A DNA stretch of 64,000 bases from Streptomyces sp. 549 (GCF_030124175.1 NZ_JASKMT010000018.1:1-64000); one strand, 5' to 3'; positions 1 to 8,204 are shown, numbered from the stretch's first letter. Notes: generated by a model not told the origin, from the sequence alone. Translations and numbers: made by a program.

Positions 1-227
1 ATGGACATCCTCCCGGGGACGAACCCCTGATCTCGAATGTCCGTCAAAGCGGATCAAGCCCAGACTGAGAGCCCGCTCTGTCCGCGGGTGCGACGCAACT
101 GGCCCCTACAGCTACCCGGGCCTCACGTCGGTGCCGAAAGCCGGCATGGGGCCGTTCGAGCTCGGCGTTCGTCAGACGCGCCGACTCGGTCAAGGAACTC
201 CGCACCTACCGGCGTCCAGCGCACGCC

Positions 228-1145
228 TCACAGGTACGTGGCGGACGGGATGTAGGGCGTGGGCGGTCGCATGCCGCGCAGGCACAGGTAGCCGCCCGGT
301 CCCAGTTCCAGCCCGGCGGCGAACCCCACGTCCAGGGCCCACTGCTGCTCGGCCGTCAGGCAGGGCACCTCGGCACGCGCCCCGGCGGGGAGGCAGAGCA
401 GCGCGGCGGTGAGCAGCCGGGTGGCGAGCCGCCGCGAGGTGGCTGCCAGCAGCTCCACCCGGCCGTCCGGCGTCAGGTAGCAGTAGCCGCTGCCCGCGAG
501 GTCGTCGCAGACCAGCAGGCGGTTCTCGCGCAGCAGGACCCCGTGGTCGGCCCCGTGCGCGCCGCCGCGCAGCCGCCGGTCGACGGAGTCCAGCAGGTCC
601 CGGTGCGCGGAGCCGCCCTCGATCACCGGTCCGTCCGGCGCGGCCAGCCGGGCGGGGTCCATGATGCCCGTGAGCCGCATCGCCGGGTGCACGTCCAGGC
701 CGGCGCGGCGGTAGAGGCGGGCGGCAGCCGGGTGCCGGGAGCCGGCGGCGACGCCGCGCAGGCAGCCGTTGCCGTAGGCGAGCGCGCGGGCCAGCAGCGC
801 GCTGCCGACGCCCCCGCGCCGGGCCCTGGGCACGACCGCGAGCAGCGGCAGCCCCCACGTCCCTTCCCGCCGCACGGCCTGGGCGGCGCCGATCGGGCTG
901 CCGTCGGTGGGGTCCTCGGCGAGCCAGCAGCCGCCCGGGTCGGTGCGGGCGAGGTGCCGGGTGGCGCGGTGGTGCCGGGCGACACGCTCCGGTGGCCAGC
1001 CGTCGGCCTGCGGCAGGTGGCCGCCGTGCGGCGGACGTCCGCCGCACGGGTTGCCCCCGGTCTGCGCCGGGGCGAGGGCGGCCGCGGTCACCACCCGGAC
1101 CGCCTCGGCGTCCTCGGCGCTGTCCCTGACCGGTCGCAGGATCAT
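228..1145 (-). CDS. GNAT-family N-acetyltransferase
   Basis: A 305-residue protein predicted to transfer an acetyl group from acetyl-CoA to an unknown acceptor in the cytoplasm. The N-terminal part opens MILRPVRDSAEDAEAV, typical of GNAT proteins. Around residues 105-130 lies the acetyl-CoA loop region (LPLLAVVPRARRGGVGSALL, then LARALAYGN). The C-terminal half is longer than a single GNAT fold and may be a second, degenerate GNAT-like lobe. I chose the ATG at 1145, preceded by a purine-rich GAGCAGGATG, rather than the upstream in-frame start at 1211, whose extension looks non-coding. The gene lies downstream of and on the same strand as nadA (79 bp gap). The substrate cannot be told from the sequence. 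Confidence 0.8.
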   Translation of the reverse strand: MILRPVRDSAEDAEAVRVVTAAALAPAQTGGNPCGGRPPHGGHLPQADGWPPERVARHHRATRHLARTDPGGCWLAEDPTDGSPIGAAQAVRREGTWGLPLLAVVPRARRGGVGSALLARALAYGNGCLRGVAAGSRHPAAARLYRRAGLDVHPAMRLTGIMDPARLAAPDGPVIEGGSAHRDLLDSVDRRLRGGAHGADHGVLLRENRLLVCDDLAGSGYCYLTPDGRVELLAATSRRLATRLLTAALLCLPAGARAEVPCLTAEQQWALDVGFAAGLELGPGGYLCLRGMRPPTPYIPSATYL

Positions 1146-1224
1146 GCGGTCATCCTGCTCGACCGCCGCGGCCACCCGCCAGTGTGCCGCCCGCGCCGGG
1201 GCGGGCGGCACGACCGCCGCACGG

Positions 1225-2403
1225 TCACGGCAGGGCGAGCATGCGCTCCAGGGCGAGCTTGGCGAACTTCTCCGTCTCCGGGTCGACCTCGATGCGGTTG
1301 ACCACGGTGCCCTTGGCCAGCGACTCCAGCGTCCACACCAGGTGCGGCAGGTCGATGCGGTTCATCGTGGAGCAGAAGCAGACCGTCTTGTCGAGGAAGA
1401 CGATCTCCTTGCCCTCGGGGGCGTAACGGTTCGCCAGCCGCCGGACCAGGTTCAGCTCGGTGCCGATGGCCCACTTCGAGCCGGCCGGCGCGGCGTCCAG
1501 GGTCTTGATGATGTACTCCGTCGAGCCGACCAGGTCGGCGGCGGCGACCACCTCGTGCTTGCACTCGGGGTGCACCAGCACGTTGACGCCGGGTATGCGG
1601 GCCCGCACGTCGTTGACGGAGTCCAGCGAGAACCGGCCGTGCACCGAGCAGTGGCCCCGCCACAGGATCATCCGGGCGTTCCGCAGCTCCTCCGCCGTCA
1701 GTCCGCCGCCCGGCTTGTGCGGGTTGTAGACGACGCAGTCCTCCAGGGACATGCCCAGGTCGCGCACCGCGGTGTTGCGGCCGAGGTGCTGGTCGGGGAG
1801 GAACAGCACCTTCTCGCCGTTCTCGAACGCCCAGTCCAGGGCCCGCTTGGCGTTGCTGGAGGTGCAGATGGTGCCGCCGTGGCGGCCGGTGAAGGACTTG
1901 ATGTCGGCCGAGGAGTTCATGTACGCCACCGGGACCGTGGTGTCGGCCAGCCCGGCCGCCTCCAGCACGTCCCAGCACTCGGCGACCTGCTCGGCGGTCG
2001 CCATGTCGGCCATCGAGCAGCCCGCGGCGAGGTCGGGCAGCACGACCTGCTGGCGCGAGGAGGTGAGGATGTCGGCCGACTCGGCCATGAAGTGCACACC
2101 GCAGAAGACGATGAACTCCGCCTCCGGGCGGGCGGCGGCGTCCCTGGCCAGCTTGAAGGAGTCACCGGTCACGTCGGCGAACTCGATGACCTCGTCGCGC
2201 TGGTAGTGGTGGCCGAGCACGAAGACCCGCTCGCCGAGCTGCGCCTTCGCGGCGCGGGCGCGTTCCACCAGGTCCGGGTCGGAGGGCGCCGGCAGGTCGC
2301 CGGGGCACTCCACGCCGCGCTCGCTCTTCGGGTCCGCTCCGCGGCCGAGCAGCAGCAGGGCGAGCGGGGTGGGCTGGACGTCCAGGGGCTGGGCGGTGTT
2401 CAC
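1225..2403 (-). CDS. nadA: Quinolinate synthase (NadA)
   Basis: Condenses iminoaspartate with dihydroxyacetone phosphate to quinolinate, the entry to de novo NAD synthesis, using a [4Fe-4S] cluster. About 392 residues, the long actinobacterial form. Visible signatures are VLGHHYQRDEV near residue 67, FCGVHFMAESADIL, AGCSMADMA, HGGTICTSSNA, HPECKHEVV and VCFCSTMNRIDLPHL; the three cluster cysteines fall in the CG, ECK and CFC segments. Two GTG starts are in frame, at 2412 and 2403. I prefer 2403 because AGAAAGG sits 9 nt upstream of it, whereas it abuts 2412. nadB and nadC are not adjacent. It is divergent from erpA, and a short palindrome lies in the promoter region. Confidence 0.95.
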   Translation of the reverse strand: MNTAQPLDVQPTPLALLLLGRGADPKSERGVECPGDLPAPSDPDLVERARAAKAQLGERVFVLGHHYQRDEVIEFADVTGDSFKLARDAAARPEAEFIVFCGVHFMAESADILTSSRQQVVLPDLAAGCSMADMATAEQVAECWDVLEAAGLADTTVPVAYMNSSADIKSFTGRHGGTICTSSNAKRALDWAFENGEKVLFLPDQHLGRNTAVRDLGMSLEDCVVYNPHKPGGGLTAEELRNARMILWRGHCSVHGRFSLDSVNDVRARIPGVNVLVHPECKHEVVAAADLVGSTEYIIKTLDAAPAGSKWAIGTELNLVRRLANRYAPEGKEIVFLDKTVCFCSTMNRIDLPHLVWTLESLAKGTVVNRIEVDPETEKFAKLALERMLALP

Positions 2404-2453
2404 GGCACGCACCCTTTCTGATGGCTCGGCTCAACGCTTCTCGTCGATTTGAC

Positions 2454-2468
2454 GTTATCTATCATAAC
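2454..2468. promoter_or_regulatory. Palindrome in the nadA promoter region
   Basis: GTTAT-ctatc-ATAAC is a perfect 5+5 inverted repeat with a 5-nt spacer in an AT-rich island of otherwise GC-rich DNA, about 50 bp upstream of nadA. Read on the minus strand it includes TATGAT, a plausible -10 hexamer, so a bound protein would block transcription. Flanking GTCA/TGAC elements add further symmetry. The regulator is unknown; an NAD-responsive repressor is only an inference. Confidence 0.35.
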
Positions 2469-2673
2469 CGCTTCGCGTCAGCTTGACGATGCCGCTCTCC
2501 CCGATGTGACGCACCGCGCCCCGCGGGCCGGGCCGCCGCAGGGCGGGCCGTGACCGGGCGGTCCGCGATGTGCGAGCATGGCAGGGAAAGAACGTGCCCG
2601 GCTCGGAATGAATCCGGGAGGCCGCCTGTTCCACAGGTGGCAGAGCAGTCCGTACAACCCGGGAGAGAAGCAG

Positions 2674-3030
2674 ATGTCCGTATCGGACGAGACCGCCACC
2701 ACGACTGACGGCATCATCCTTTCCGACGCCGCCGCGGCGAAGGTCAAGAGCCTGCTCGAGCAGGAGGGCCGCGAGGACCTCGCGCTGCGGGTCGCCGTCC
2801 AGCCCGGCGGCTGCTCCGGCCTGCGCTACCAGCTCTTCTTCGACGAGCGCGCGCTCGACGGCGACGTGGTGAAGGACTTCGACGGAGTCAAGGTCGTCAC
2901 CGACCGCATGAGCGCCCCGTACCTGGGCGGCGCCTCCATCGACTTCGTCGACACCATCGAGAAGCAGGGCTTCACCATCGACAACCCGAACGCCTCCGGC
3001 TCCTGCGCCTGCGGCGACTCGTTCAACTGA
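2674..3030 (+). CDS. erpA: Fe-S cluster insertion/carrier protein, ErpA/HesB (A-type)
   Basis: A 118-residue A-type carrier that delivers Fe-S clusters to apo-targets. The family cysteines are visible: GGCSGLRYQLFFDE near residue 50 and the C-terminal SGSCACGDSF carrying the Cys-x-Cys-Gly pair. The true start is the ATG at 2674 after GGGAGAGAAG; the in-frame start at 2578 adds a tail without homology character. It is divergent from nadA, whose product needs a 4Fe-4S cluster, which fits a local link between carrier and client but does not prove it. A hairpin terminator follows. Confidence 0.93.
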   Translation: MSVSDETATTTDGIILSDAAAAKVKSLLEQEGREDLALRVAVQPGGCSGLRYQLFFDERALDGDVVKDFDGVKVVTDRMSAPYLGGASIDFVDTIEKQGFTIDNPNASGSCACGDSFN

Positions 3031-3058
3031 TCCCACGCCCCTCGGGGCGCACGATCGT

Positions 3059-3095
3059 GTGAAGGCGGCGGCTCTGCCCGGGTCGCCGCCTTCAC
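3059..3095. terminator. Bidirectional intrinsic-type terminator
   Basis: Perfect 12-bp stem (GTGAAGGCGGCG / CGCCGCCTTCAC) with a 13-nt loop, placed between the convergent ends of erpA (3030) and the anchored protein gene (3112). There is no T-tract, as is usual in Streptomyces. Confidence 0.7.
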
Positions 3096-3111
3096 GCGTG
3101 CCAGAGAGTGC

Positions 3112-4755
3112 CTACTGCCGGGGGATCTTCCGCCCGTCGGCGTCCAGCACCGCCCGGCCGCCCACCGGCGCGTCCAGGGACACCTCGACCGAGGTCCACT
3201 TCGCGATCTGGATGCACACCTGTCCTGGCTTCTGCTTCCCGGCCGTCACGACCACCCGCACCGCGTCCGCGCTCTCCTCCGCGCGGGCCGAGTACGGGTT
3301 GCACACCCCGCCCCAGAAGTGCAGGGTCAGCGTGCGGTCCTTCGCCTGGTAGGCCTCCACCCGCTGCCCAGGCGCGGGAAGCGCGCCGGGGTCCGAGGGC
3401 GGCACGGCCGACTCGGCCGGCGGGGCGGCGGGGGAGTCGCCGCTGCCGGGGGAGTGGGGCTCGGCCGGACCCGTCGACGGCTCGGCTGCCGTGGCGGGCG
3501 GCGCCAGGTAGCGGGCCGCCAGCGCCGGGTGGGTGACGCTCAGCCCCTCCGGTTCTCCGCCCAGGGTGAAGCGCCAGGACGGCACGAGGACCTGTTCGCC
3601 GTGCTCGGCGTACTGCGCGAGCACGAACTCCGCACCTGTCACCGGCTTCGGTTTGCCCGCGTCGGCCGGCTCGCACGGCGCCTGCACGCACTGCATGTCC
3701 GTCTCGCCCCCACCGCCCCGGTTGTTCAGCTCCGCCAGCGTGCGGGCGGCGTCCAGTACCGGGTAGCGAGGGCCCTGCCTCAGCGGTGCCATCAGCCCCT
3801 GCGCCCGCACGACCTCCCCGTCCGCGCCGACGGTGACCTGGGTCTGTCGGCCTTCGGTGGGGAAACCCGCCACCTGCGGGGTGGCACGCACCGTGCGCAG
3901 CGCACCCGACACGGACGACGCGTCGACGTCGGCCCCGTCCAACCCGAGCGCGTCCAGCACCGGGTCGGCCGCCCGCTCGGCCGCGCGCTCCGAGACCGGC
4001 GGCTCCGCGCCCGGCCCGTCCGGACCCGGCTGCTCCGGCACCGGAGAGGCGTGCTCGGGGCCGCCGGTGGATGAGGACGTGCCGTCGGCAGCGGAGGAGG
4101 CCGGTCCGCCTTGGGGGGTGCCGGGGTCGTCGTGGGCGCCGGGAGCGCCGTCTGAGGACACCGCGTCGTCCGGGCCGCCGCCCGGCACCAGGGCGGGGCA
4201 GCGCGGCGGTTCGGCGGTGCCGCTCTGCGGGCCGGGCGGGGGTGTGCAGTCCGTCGACGCGGGTGCCTGGTACCGCACGAACGACCAGCGTCCGGGGGCC
4301 TCCCGCGCCGCACGCAGGGCCGGACCGGCACCGTCCCGGCCCTCGACGGCCAGCCAGGTGCCCTGCCGCAGGTCGGGCTCGGCGTTGATGCCGAGCGCCT
4401 TCGCCAGCCGTGCCACCCGTGCCACGTCGACCCGACCGCCGTCGCGGTGCACCGCCGCACTCCCAGGCCCGTCGGGCAGTTCCACGCCCTTGGCCAGTCG
4501 GTAGGGATCACCACCGGGAGCGGACGCCGCACCGCTGCTCTCGGCGGTTGAGCTGTAGCCCTCCAGCACCAGCGGCGGGGGAGTGGCGTCACCGCCGGGC
4601 CTGCCGTCGGCGGATCCGCCGCCGAGGGCGGCCTGCGCCCAGTAGGCGCCGCCGCCCGCGAGCAGCACCGCGGCCGCCACCGAGGCGGTGACCAGCGCGC
4701 GCCGCCGCCTGCCCGGCGCCGGCCCGTCGTGGAGGTGGGGATCGTCGGTGTCCAC
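3112..4755 (-). CDS. Membrane-anchored extracytoplasmic protein of unknown function
   Basis: A 547-residue protein. A short Arg-rich cytoplasmic head (GPAPGRRRRALVT) is followed by one hydrophobic segment at about residues 23-42 (ASVAAAVLLAGGGAYWAQAAL). The rest is a long Pro/Gly/Ser-rich extracytoplasmic region with repeated Pro-rich linkers between what look like beta-rich modules. I chose the GTG at 4755 because sequence upstream of it reads as the out-of-frame shadow of the next gene. It follows the 71-aa gene on the same strand with a 64-bp gap, so the two may be co-transcribed. I recognise no catalytic motif. It looks like a Streptomyces membrane protein of unknown function; a role in the cell envelope is inference from topology only. 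Confidence 0.75.
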   Translation of the reverse strand: MDTDDPHLHDGPAPGRRRRALVTASVAAAVLLAGGGAYWAQAALGGGSADGRPGGDATPPPLVLEGYSSTAESSGAASAPGGDPYRLAKGVELPDGPGSAAVHRDGGRVDVARVARLAKALGINAEPDLRQGTWLAVEGRDGAGPALRAAREAPGRWSFVRYQAPASTDCTPPPGPQSGTAEPPRCPALVPGGGPDDAVSSDGAPGAHDDPGTPQGGPASSAADGTSSSTGGPEHASPVPEQPGPDGPGAEPPVSERAAERAADPVLDALGLDGADVDASSVSGALRTVRATPQVAGFPTEGRQTQVTVGADGEVVRAQGLMAPLRQGPRYPVLDAARTLAELNNRGGGGETDMQCVQAPCEPADAGKPKPVTGAEFVLAQYAEHGEQVLVPSWRFTLGGEPEGLSVTHPALAARYLAPPATAAEPSTGPAEPHSPGSGDSPAAPPAESAVPPSDPGALPAPGQRVEAYQAKDRTLTLHFWGGVCNPYSARAEESADAVRVVVTAGKQKPGQVCIQIAKWTSVEVSLDAPVGGRAVLDADGRKIPRQ

Positions 4756-4819
4756 CGCGGCTCCTTCGGCTTGTGGGACCTGACGCCGATGGGACGGGGT
4801 GGACCGGTGACCGGTTCCG

Positions 4820-5035
4820 TCAGTCGCCGTAGTCGGACATGCCGTCCAGCAGGCGGGCCGAGCGGTCCGGCACGCGCACACCGTGCAGCTGCGACCAGCC
4901 CGCCGGGGCGGGGCGCGTTCCCGACGGGCCGTCCGCGGTCCAGCGGGCGGCCATCCGGGCGCAGTCGAGGCGGAGTTCGGCGAGCGTCTCGGGCTCGTCC
5001 CGGACGGGGGTGGAGGAGGGTGCACTCTTCGTCAT
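4820..5035 (-). CDS. Small hypothetical protein (71 aa)
   Basis: A 71-residue acidic, Arg-containing protein without a signal peptide or membrane segment. Its core reads LAELRLDCARMAARWTADG, probably one amphipathic helix. Its codon third positions are GC-rich in the same way as the neighbours, while the competing longer frame is low-complexity Arg/Pro. The ATG at 5035 has no Shine-Dalgarno, but a TAGCGT -10 box ends 7 nt upstream, which fits a leaderless message. It probably heads the unit with the anchored protein at 3112-4755. Function unknown. Confidence 0.65.
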   Translation of the reverse strand: MTKSAPSSTPVRDEPETLAELRLDCARMAARWTADGPSGTRPAPAGWSQLHGVRVPDRSARLLDGMSDYGD

Positions 5036-5042
5036 GAGGCCG

Positions 5043-5048
5043 ACGCTA
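5043..5048 (-). promoter_or_regulatory. -10 box of the leaderless 71-aa gene
   Basis: TAGCGT on the minus strand ends 7 nt before the ATG at 5035, placing the predicted transcription start at or next to the start codon. No clear -35 is visible. Confidence 0.45.
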
Positions 5049-5235
5049 CGCAGGTCGGAGCCGTCTGGTAAGCCCTACTTTCGGGTAGTATCGAGCGGTC
5101 GGGAAACTTCGGCCGAACGGGTAGCGTGCTCTTCGACCGCCTCCACGGGGGCGGCCCGCTCGGCCTCCGCCGGAGGCCCACTGTCCCGGCCTCCACCGGA
5201 GGCTCCCGTCCTCACCTCCACAGGAGCAGCCCGTC

Positions 5236-6210
5236 GTGCGTATCGCCGTCTCCGGCTCCATCGCCACCGACCACCTCATGACGTTCCCAGGGCGGTTCGC
5301 CGACCAGCTCGTCGCCGAGCAGCTGCACACCGTCTCGCTGTCCTTCCTGGTCGACAAGCTCGACGTGCGGCGCGGCGGGGTCGCCGCGAACATCTGCTTC
5401 GGCATGGGCCAGCTCGGCGCGCGCCCGGTGCTGGTCGGTGCGGCCGGCGCCGACTTCGCCGAGTACCGCGCCTGGCTGGACCGGCACGGCGTGGACACCG
5501 CCTCGGTCCGCATCTCCGAGGTGCTGCACACCGCCCGGTTCGTCTGCACCACCGACTCCGACCACAACCAGATCGGGTCCTTCTACACCGGCGCGATGAG
5601 CGAGGCCCGGCTGATCGAGCTGCAGTCCGTCGCCGAGCGGGTGGGCGCGCTGGACCTGGTGCACATCGGCGCGGACGACCCCGAGGCGATGATGCGGCAC
5701 ACCGAGGAGTGCCGGACCCGCGGCATTCCGTTCGCCGCCGACTACTCACAGCAGCTCGCCCGGATGGGCGGCGACGAGATCCGCGGCCTCACCCAGGGCG
5801 CGGCCTTCCTCTTCGCCAACGAGTACGAGACGGCGCTGGTCGCGAGCAAGACCGGCTGGTCCCCGGAGCAGATCCTGCAGGAGGTCGGCACCCAGGTCAC
5901 CACCCTGGGCGCGCGCGGCGTGCGCATCGAGCGCGCCGGCGAACCGGTCATCGAGGTCGGCTGCCCCGCCGAGGAGACCAAGGCCGACCCGACGGGCGTC
6001 GGTGACGCCTTCCGGGCCGGTTTCCTCTCCGGGCTGGCCTGGGGCGTCAGCCTGGAGCGCGCCGCGCAGGTCGGTTGCATGCTCGCCACCCTGGTCATCG
6101 AGACGGTCGGCACCCAGGAGTACGAGCTGCGCCGAGCCCACTTCATGGAGCGCTTCACCAAGGCCTACGGTGCGGACGCCGCCGCCGAGGTGCAGGACCA
6201 CATCGGCTGA
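5236..6210 (+). CDS. PfkB-family carbohydrate/nucleoside kinase
   Basis: A 324-residue cytoplasmic kinase of the ribokinase/PfkB fold that phosphorylates a sugar or nucleoside with ATP. The N-terminal glycine signature is GGVAANICFGMGQLG near residue 50. The C-terminal anion-hole and catalytic signature is DPTGVGDAFRAGFLSGL near residues 252-268, where Asp of GVGD is the expected base. Overall it resembles actinobacterial adenosine-kinase-like proteins, but the substrate is not certain. The GTG at 5236 is preceded by AGGAG at a normal distance. The 5' leader carries two similar short hairpins (5160s and 5190s) and a terminator follows. Confidence 0.88.
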   Translation: MRIAVSGSIATDHLMTFPGRFADQLVAEQLHTVSLSFLVDKLDVRRGGVAANICFGMGQLGARPVLVGAAGADFAEYRAWLDRHGVDTASVRISEVLHTARFVCTTDSDHNQIGSFYTGAMSEARLIELQSVAERVGALDLVHIGADDPEAMMRHTEECRTRGIPFAADYSQQLARMGGDEIRGLTQGAAFLFANEYETALVASKTGWSPEQILQEVGTQVTTLGARGVRIERAGEPVIEVGCPAEETKADPTGVGDAFRAGFLSGLAWGVSLERAAQVGCMLATLVIETVGTQEYELRRAHFMERFTKAYGADAAAEVQDHIG

Positions 6211-6236
6211 CCGCCCCCGCGGAGCCCCCGAACCGC

Positions 6237-6264
6237 GCCCCCGCCCGCAGCACCGGGCGGGGGC
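6237..6264 (+). terminator. Terminator after the PfkB-family kinase
   Basis: Perfect 11-bp GC stem (GCCCCCGCCCG / CGGGCGGGGGC) with a 6-nt loop, 26 bp beyond the kinase stop and before the convergent end of the cysteine desulfurase gene at 6283. Confidence 0.6.
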
Positions 6265-6282
6265 CTCTCGGGCGGGCGGCGC

Positions 6283-7722
6283 TCAGGCGCCGGGCGCCCT
6301 GCGGCGCACCCGGTGCGCGTCGCCGTCCGAACCGACGTACTCGTGCCCGCGCATGGCGCACCAGGCGGGGATGTCCAGCAGCGCCGCGCGGTCGTCCGCC
6401 AGCACCGTCACCACCGCTCCGACCGGCACGTCCCCGATCACCTTCGCCAGCTCGATCACCGGCACCGGGCACCGCCTGCCCAGGCAGTCGACGGTCAGCG
6501 AGGTGACGCCCTGCTCACCGCCGTAGGACGCCTCGGCGGCCGGCGCGCCGAGGCGGTCCCGCACCGAGCGGACCGCCTCCGGCAGCGCGCCCAGGAAGGC
6601 CGCGACCTCCTCCGACGTCGTCCCGCGCGGCAGCGACACCCGTACGTTGCCCTCCGTCAGCACGCCCATCGCCCGCAGCACATGGCTGGGGGTGAGGGTG
6701 CTGGAGGTGCAGGACGACCCGGAGGAGACCGAGTACCCGGCCCGGTCGAGCGCGTGCAGCAGCGATTCCCCGTCGGTGTACAGGCACGAGAACGTGACCA
6801 GGTGCGGCAGCCGTTCGTCGGGGTTCCCCACCACCTCGGTGTCCGGCACCAGGTGCGGCACCCGGGCCCGGATCAGGTCCACCAGCCGGTGCAGCCGTTC
6901 CGCCTCGGTGGCGGCCTCGGCCCGTACCGCGCGCAGCGCGGCAACCGCGGCGACGATCGCGGGCAGGTTCACCGTGCCGGGCATGCGGCCCGACTCCCGC
7001 TCGTCCAGCGGCGGGCGCGGCGCGAACCGCACCCCCTTGCGCACCGCGAGCAGGCCGACGCCGCCGGGGCCGCCCCACTTGTGGGCGCTCGCCGCCAGCA
7101 GCGACCACGGGCCCTCCACCGGCCCCCAGGCGAGCGACTGCGCGGCGTCGACGAGCAGGGGCACCTCCGCCGTCCGGCAGTGCTCGGCGATCTCCGCCAC
7201 CGGCTGCACGGTGCCGACCTCGTGGTTCGCCGACTGCACGCACACCAATGCGTTGTCAGTGCTGTCAGTGCTGTCAGTGCTGTCAGTGCTGTCCGTGCCC
7301 TCAGGGCTGTCAGCACTGAGGGCACCGGCGACGTCGCCGGGCGCGACCCGGCCGGTGCGGTCCACCGGGATCTCGGTGACCGTGCCGCCGTCCGCGGTGT
7401 GCGCCTCGGCGGCGTGCAGCACCGCCGAGTGCTCGACGGCCGACACCAGCAACCGCCGTCCCACCCGGCGCCGGCCGGCCAGCGCGCCGGCGATGCCGGC
7501 GTGCAGCGCCCGGCTGCCTGAGGGCGCGAAGGCCAACTCGTCGGGCCGGCAGCCCACCTCCTCGGCCGCGCCCTCCCGGGCGGCGTCCAGCAGGAGGCGG
7601 GCCCTGCGCCCCTCGCGGTGCAGGCGGGCCGGGTCGGCCCATCCCTCGTCCAGTGCGGCGAGCAGCGCCTGCCGGGCTACGGGATGCAGGGGAGCGGCGG
7701 AGGCCGCGTCGAAGTAGGGCAC
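6283..7722 (-). CDS. Cysteine desulfurase (IscS/NifS type) fused to a TusA sulfurtransferase domain
   Basis: A 479-residue PLP enzyme. The N-terminal ~390 residues are a class V aminotransferase fold: the PLP lysine is in LLAASAHKWGGPGGVGLL, and the persulfide-forming cysteine in SSGSSCTSSTLTPSHVL matches the group I IscS loop. After a linker, residues ~405-479 form a TusA domain with its catalytic LGRRCPVPVIELAK (CPxP) motif. The fusion puts a sulfur donor and acceptor in one chain, implying direct persulfide relay to a downstream use such as tRNA thiolation or cofactor synthesis. A Thr-Asp-Ser repeat sits in a surface loop near residue 150. The GTG at 7722 has a TAGTTT box six nt upstream, so the message is probably leaderless. 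Confidence 0.92.
   Translation of the reverse strand: MPYFDAASAAPLHPVARQALLAALDEGWADPARLHREGRRARLLLDAAREGAAEEVGCRPDELAFAPSGSRALHAGIAGALAGRRRVGRRLLVSAVEHSAVLHAAEAHTADGGTVTEIPVDRTGRVAPGDVAGALSADSPEGTDSTDSTDSTDSTDNALVCVQSANHEVGTVQPVAEIAEHCRTAEVPLLVDAAQSLAWGPVEGPWSLLAASAHKWGGPGGVGLLAVRKGVRFAPRPPLDERESGRMPGTVNLPAIVAAVAALRAVRAEAATEAERLHRLVDLIRARVPHLVPDTEVVGNPDERLPHLVTFSCLYTDGESLLHALDRAGYSVSSGSSCTSSTLTPSHVLRAMGVLTEGNVRVSLPRGTTSEEVAAFLGALPEAVRSVRDRLGAPAAEASYGGEQGVTSLTVDCLGRRCPVPVIELAKVIGDVPVGAVVTVLADDRAALLDIPAWCAMRGHEYVGSDGDAHRVRRRAPGA
7253..7300. repeat. In-frame 9-bp tandem repeat (Thr-Asp-Ser)
   Basis: GCTGTCAGT repeats in tandem, about four perfect copies plus degenerate flanks, inside the cysteine desulfurase-TusA gene. 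On the coding strand it encodes consecutive TDS tripeptides followed by TDN. The 9-bp period keeps frame, so copy-number change would lengthen a loop without breaking the protein. Confidence 0.85.
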
Positions 7723-7728
7723 CTCTTG

Positions 7729-7734
7729 AAACTA
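7729..7734 (-). promoter_or_regulatory. -10 box of the leaderless desulfurase-TusA gene
   Basis: TAGTTT on the minus strand lies exactly 6 nt before the GTG at 7722, with no Shine-Dalgarno. This fits the leaderless geometry seen repeatedly in this window. Confidence 0.5.
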
Positions 7735-7887
7735 ACCCGCCACGGCCCGGGCATGCCCGCGGACATGTGTCCGCCTCCCGTCGGATCGCCCCGGGCGGCG
7801 GCAGCGCGCACCGCGCCCGCCGGAACACGCCCGGGCCGACGCGCCTCTGGCAGGCTCGTCAGGCCGGTGGAGCACCCCTCCGCGACC

Positions 7888-7959
7888 GCCGGAACGCTCC
7901 CGTCCGGCACTGCCGGAACGTGCGCGTCCGCATTCGCCGGAACGCGTGCCTCCGGGTGG
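7888..7959. repeat. Three degenerate 24-bp tandem repeats upstream of ctaC
   Basis: Units start at 7888, 7912 and 7936, each with GCCGGAACG followed by a mostly conserved GTCC/CTCC core. The exact 24-bp period places the conserved octamers about 2.3 helical turns apart. This could be a multimeric operator or simply a diverged duplication. Confidence 0.6.
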
Positions 7960-8204
7960 GGTGGGAACGGGTGTCCGGCGGTCGCGCGGGAGGGGTTCCG
8001 GGCTCGCGCGCGCTCGCGGAGCGCTCTGTTCCACTCCTTCGGTGGGACCCGCGGCGCGTTGTGCACCCTCCCCGCGCGACCCCAAATGGCGTCCAGTAGG
8101 GTTTGGTCCGCATAAACATCCAAACCCCTGCCCGCGCCAGGGCCGGCGCCCGGTCAACAGGGCCGCGCCGTGCCGAGCGGGCGAGACTCTCGGGAAGGCG
8201 CTAC

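Larger units (their letters stand above)
7723..8204. other. 482-bp divergent intergenic region with 24-bp direct repeats
   Basis: The region separates the desulfurase-TusA gene (minus) from ctaC (plus). It holds the leaderless promoter of the former at its left edge. At 7888-7959 three tandem 24-bp units each begin GCCGGAAC, with a fourth isolated GCCGGAAC at 7819. An AT-richer stretch near 8081-8120 (AAATGG, TAGGGT, CATAAACATC) could contain the ctaC promoter, but I cannot assign -35 and -10 boxes with confidence. No reading frame here looks coding. Confidence 0.5.

Noticed and set aside
1..227. Possible end of an upstream gene at the window edge
   Set aside because: Several frames are open for short distances, but none shows recognisable sequence or codon character; no call made.
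8097..8102. TAGGGT as the ctaC -10 box
   Set aside because: The only TTG-type candidate -35 (TTGTGC at 8059) is 32 bp away, too far for a housekeeping promoter; left unassigned.
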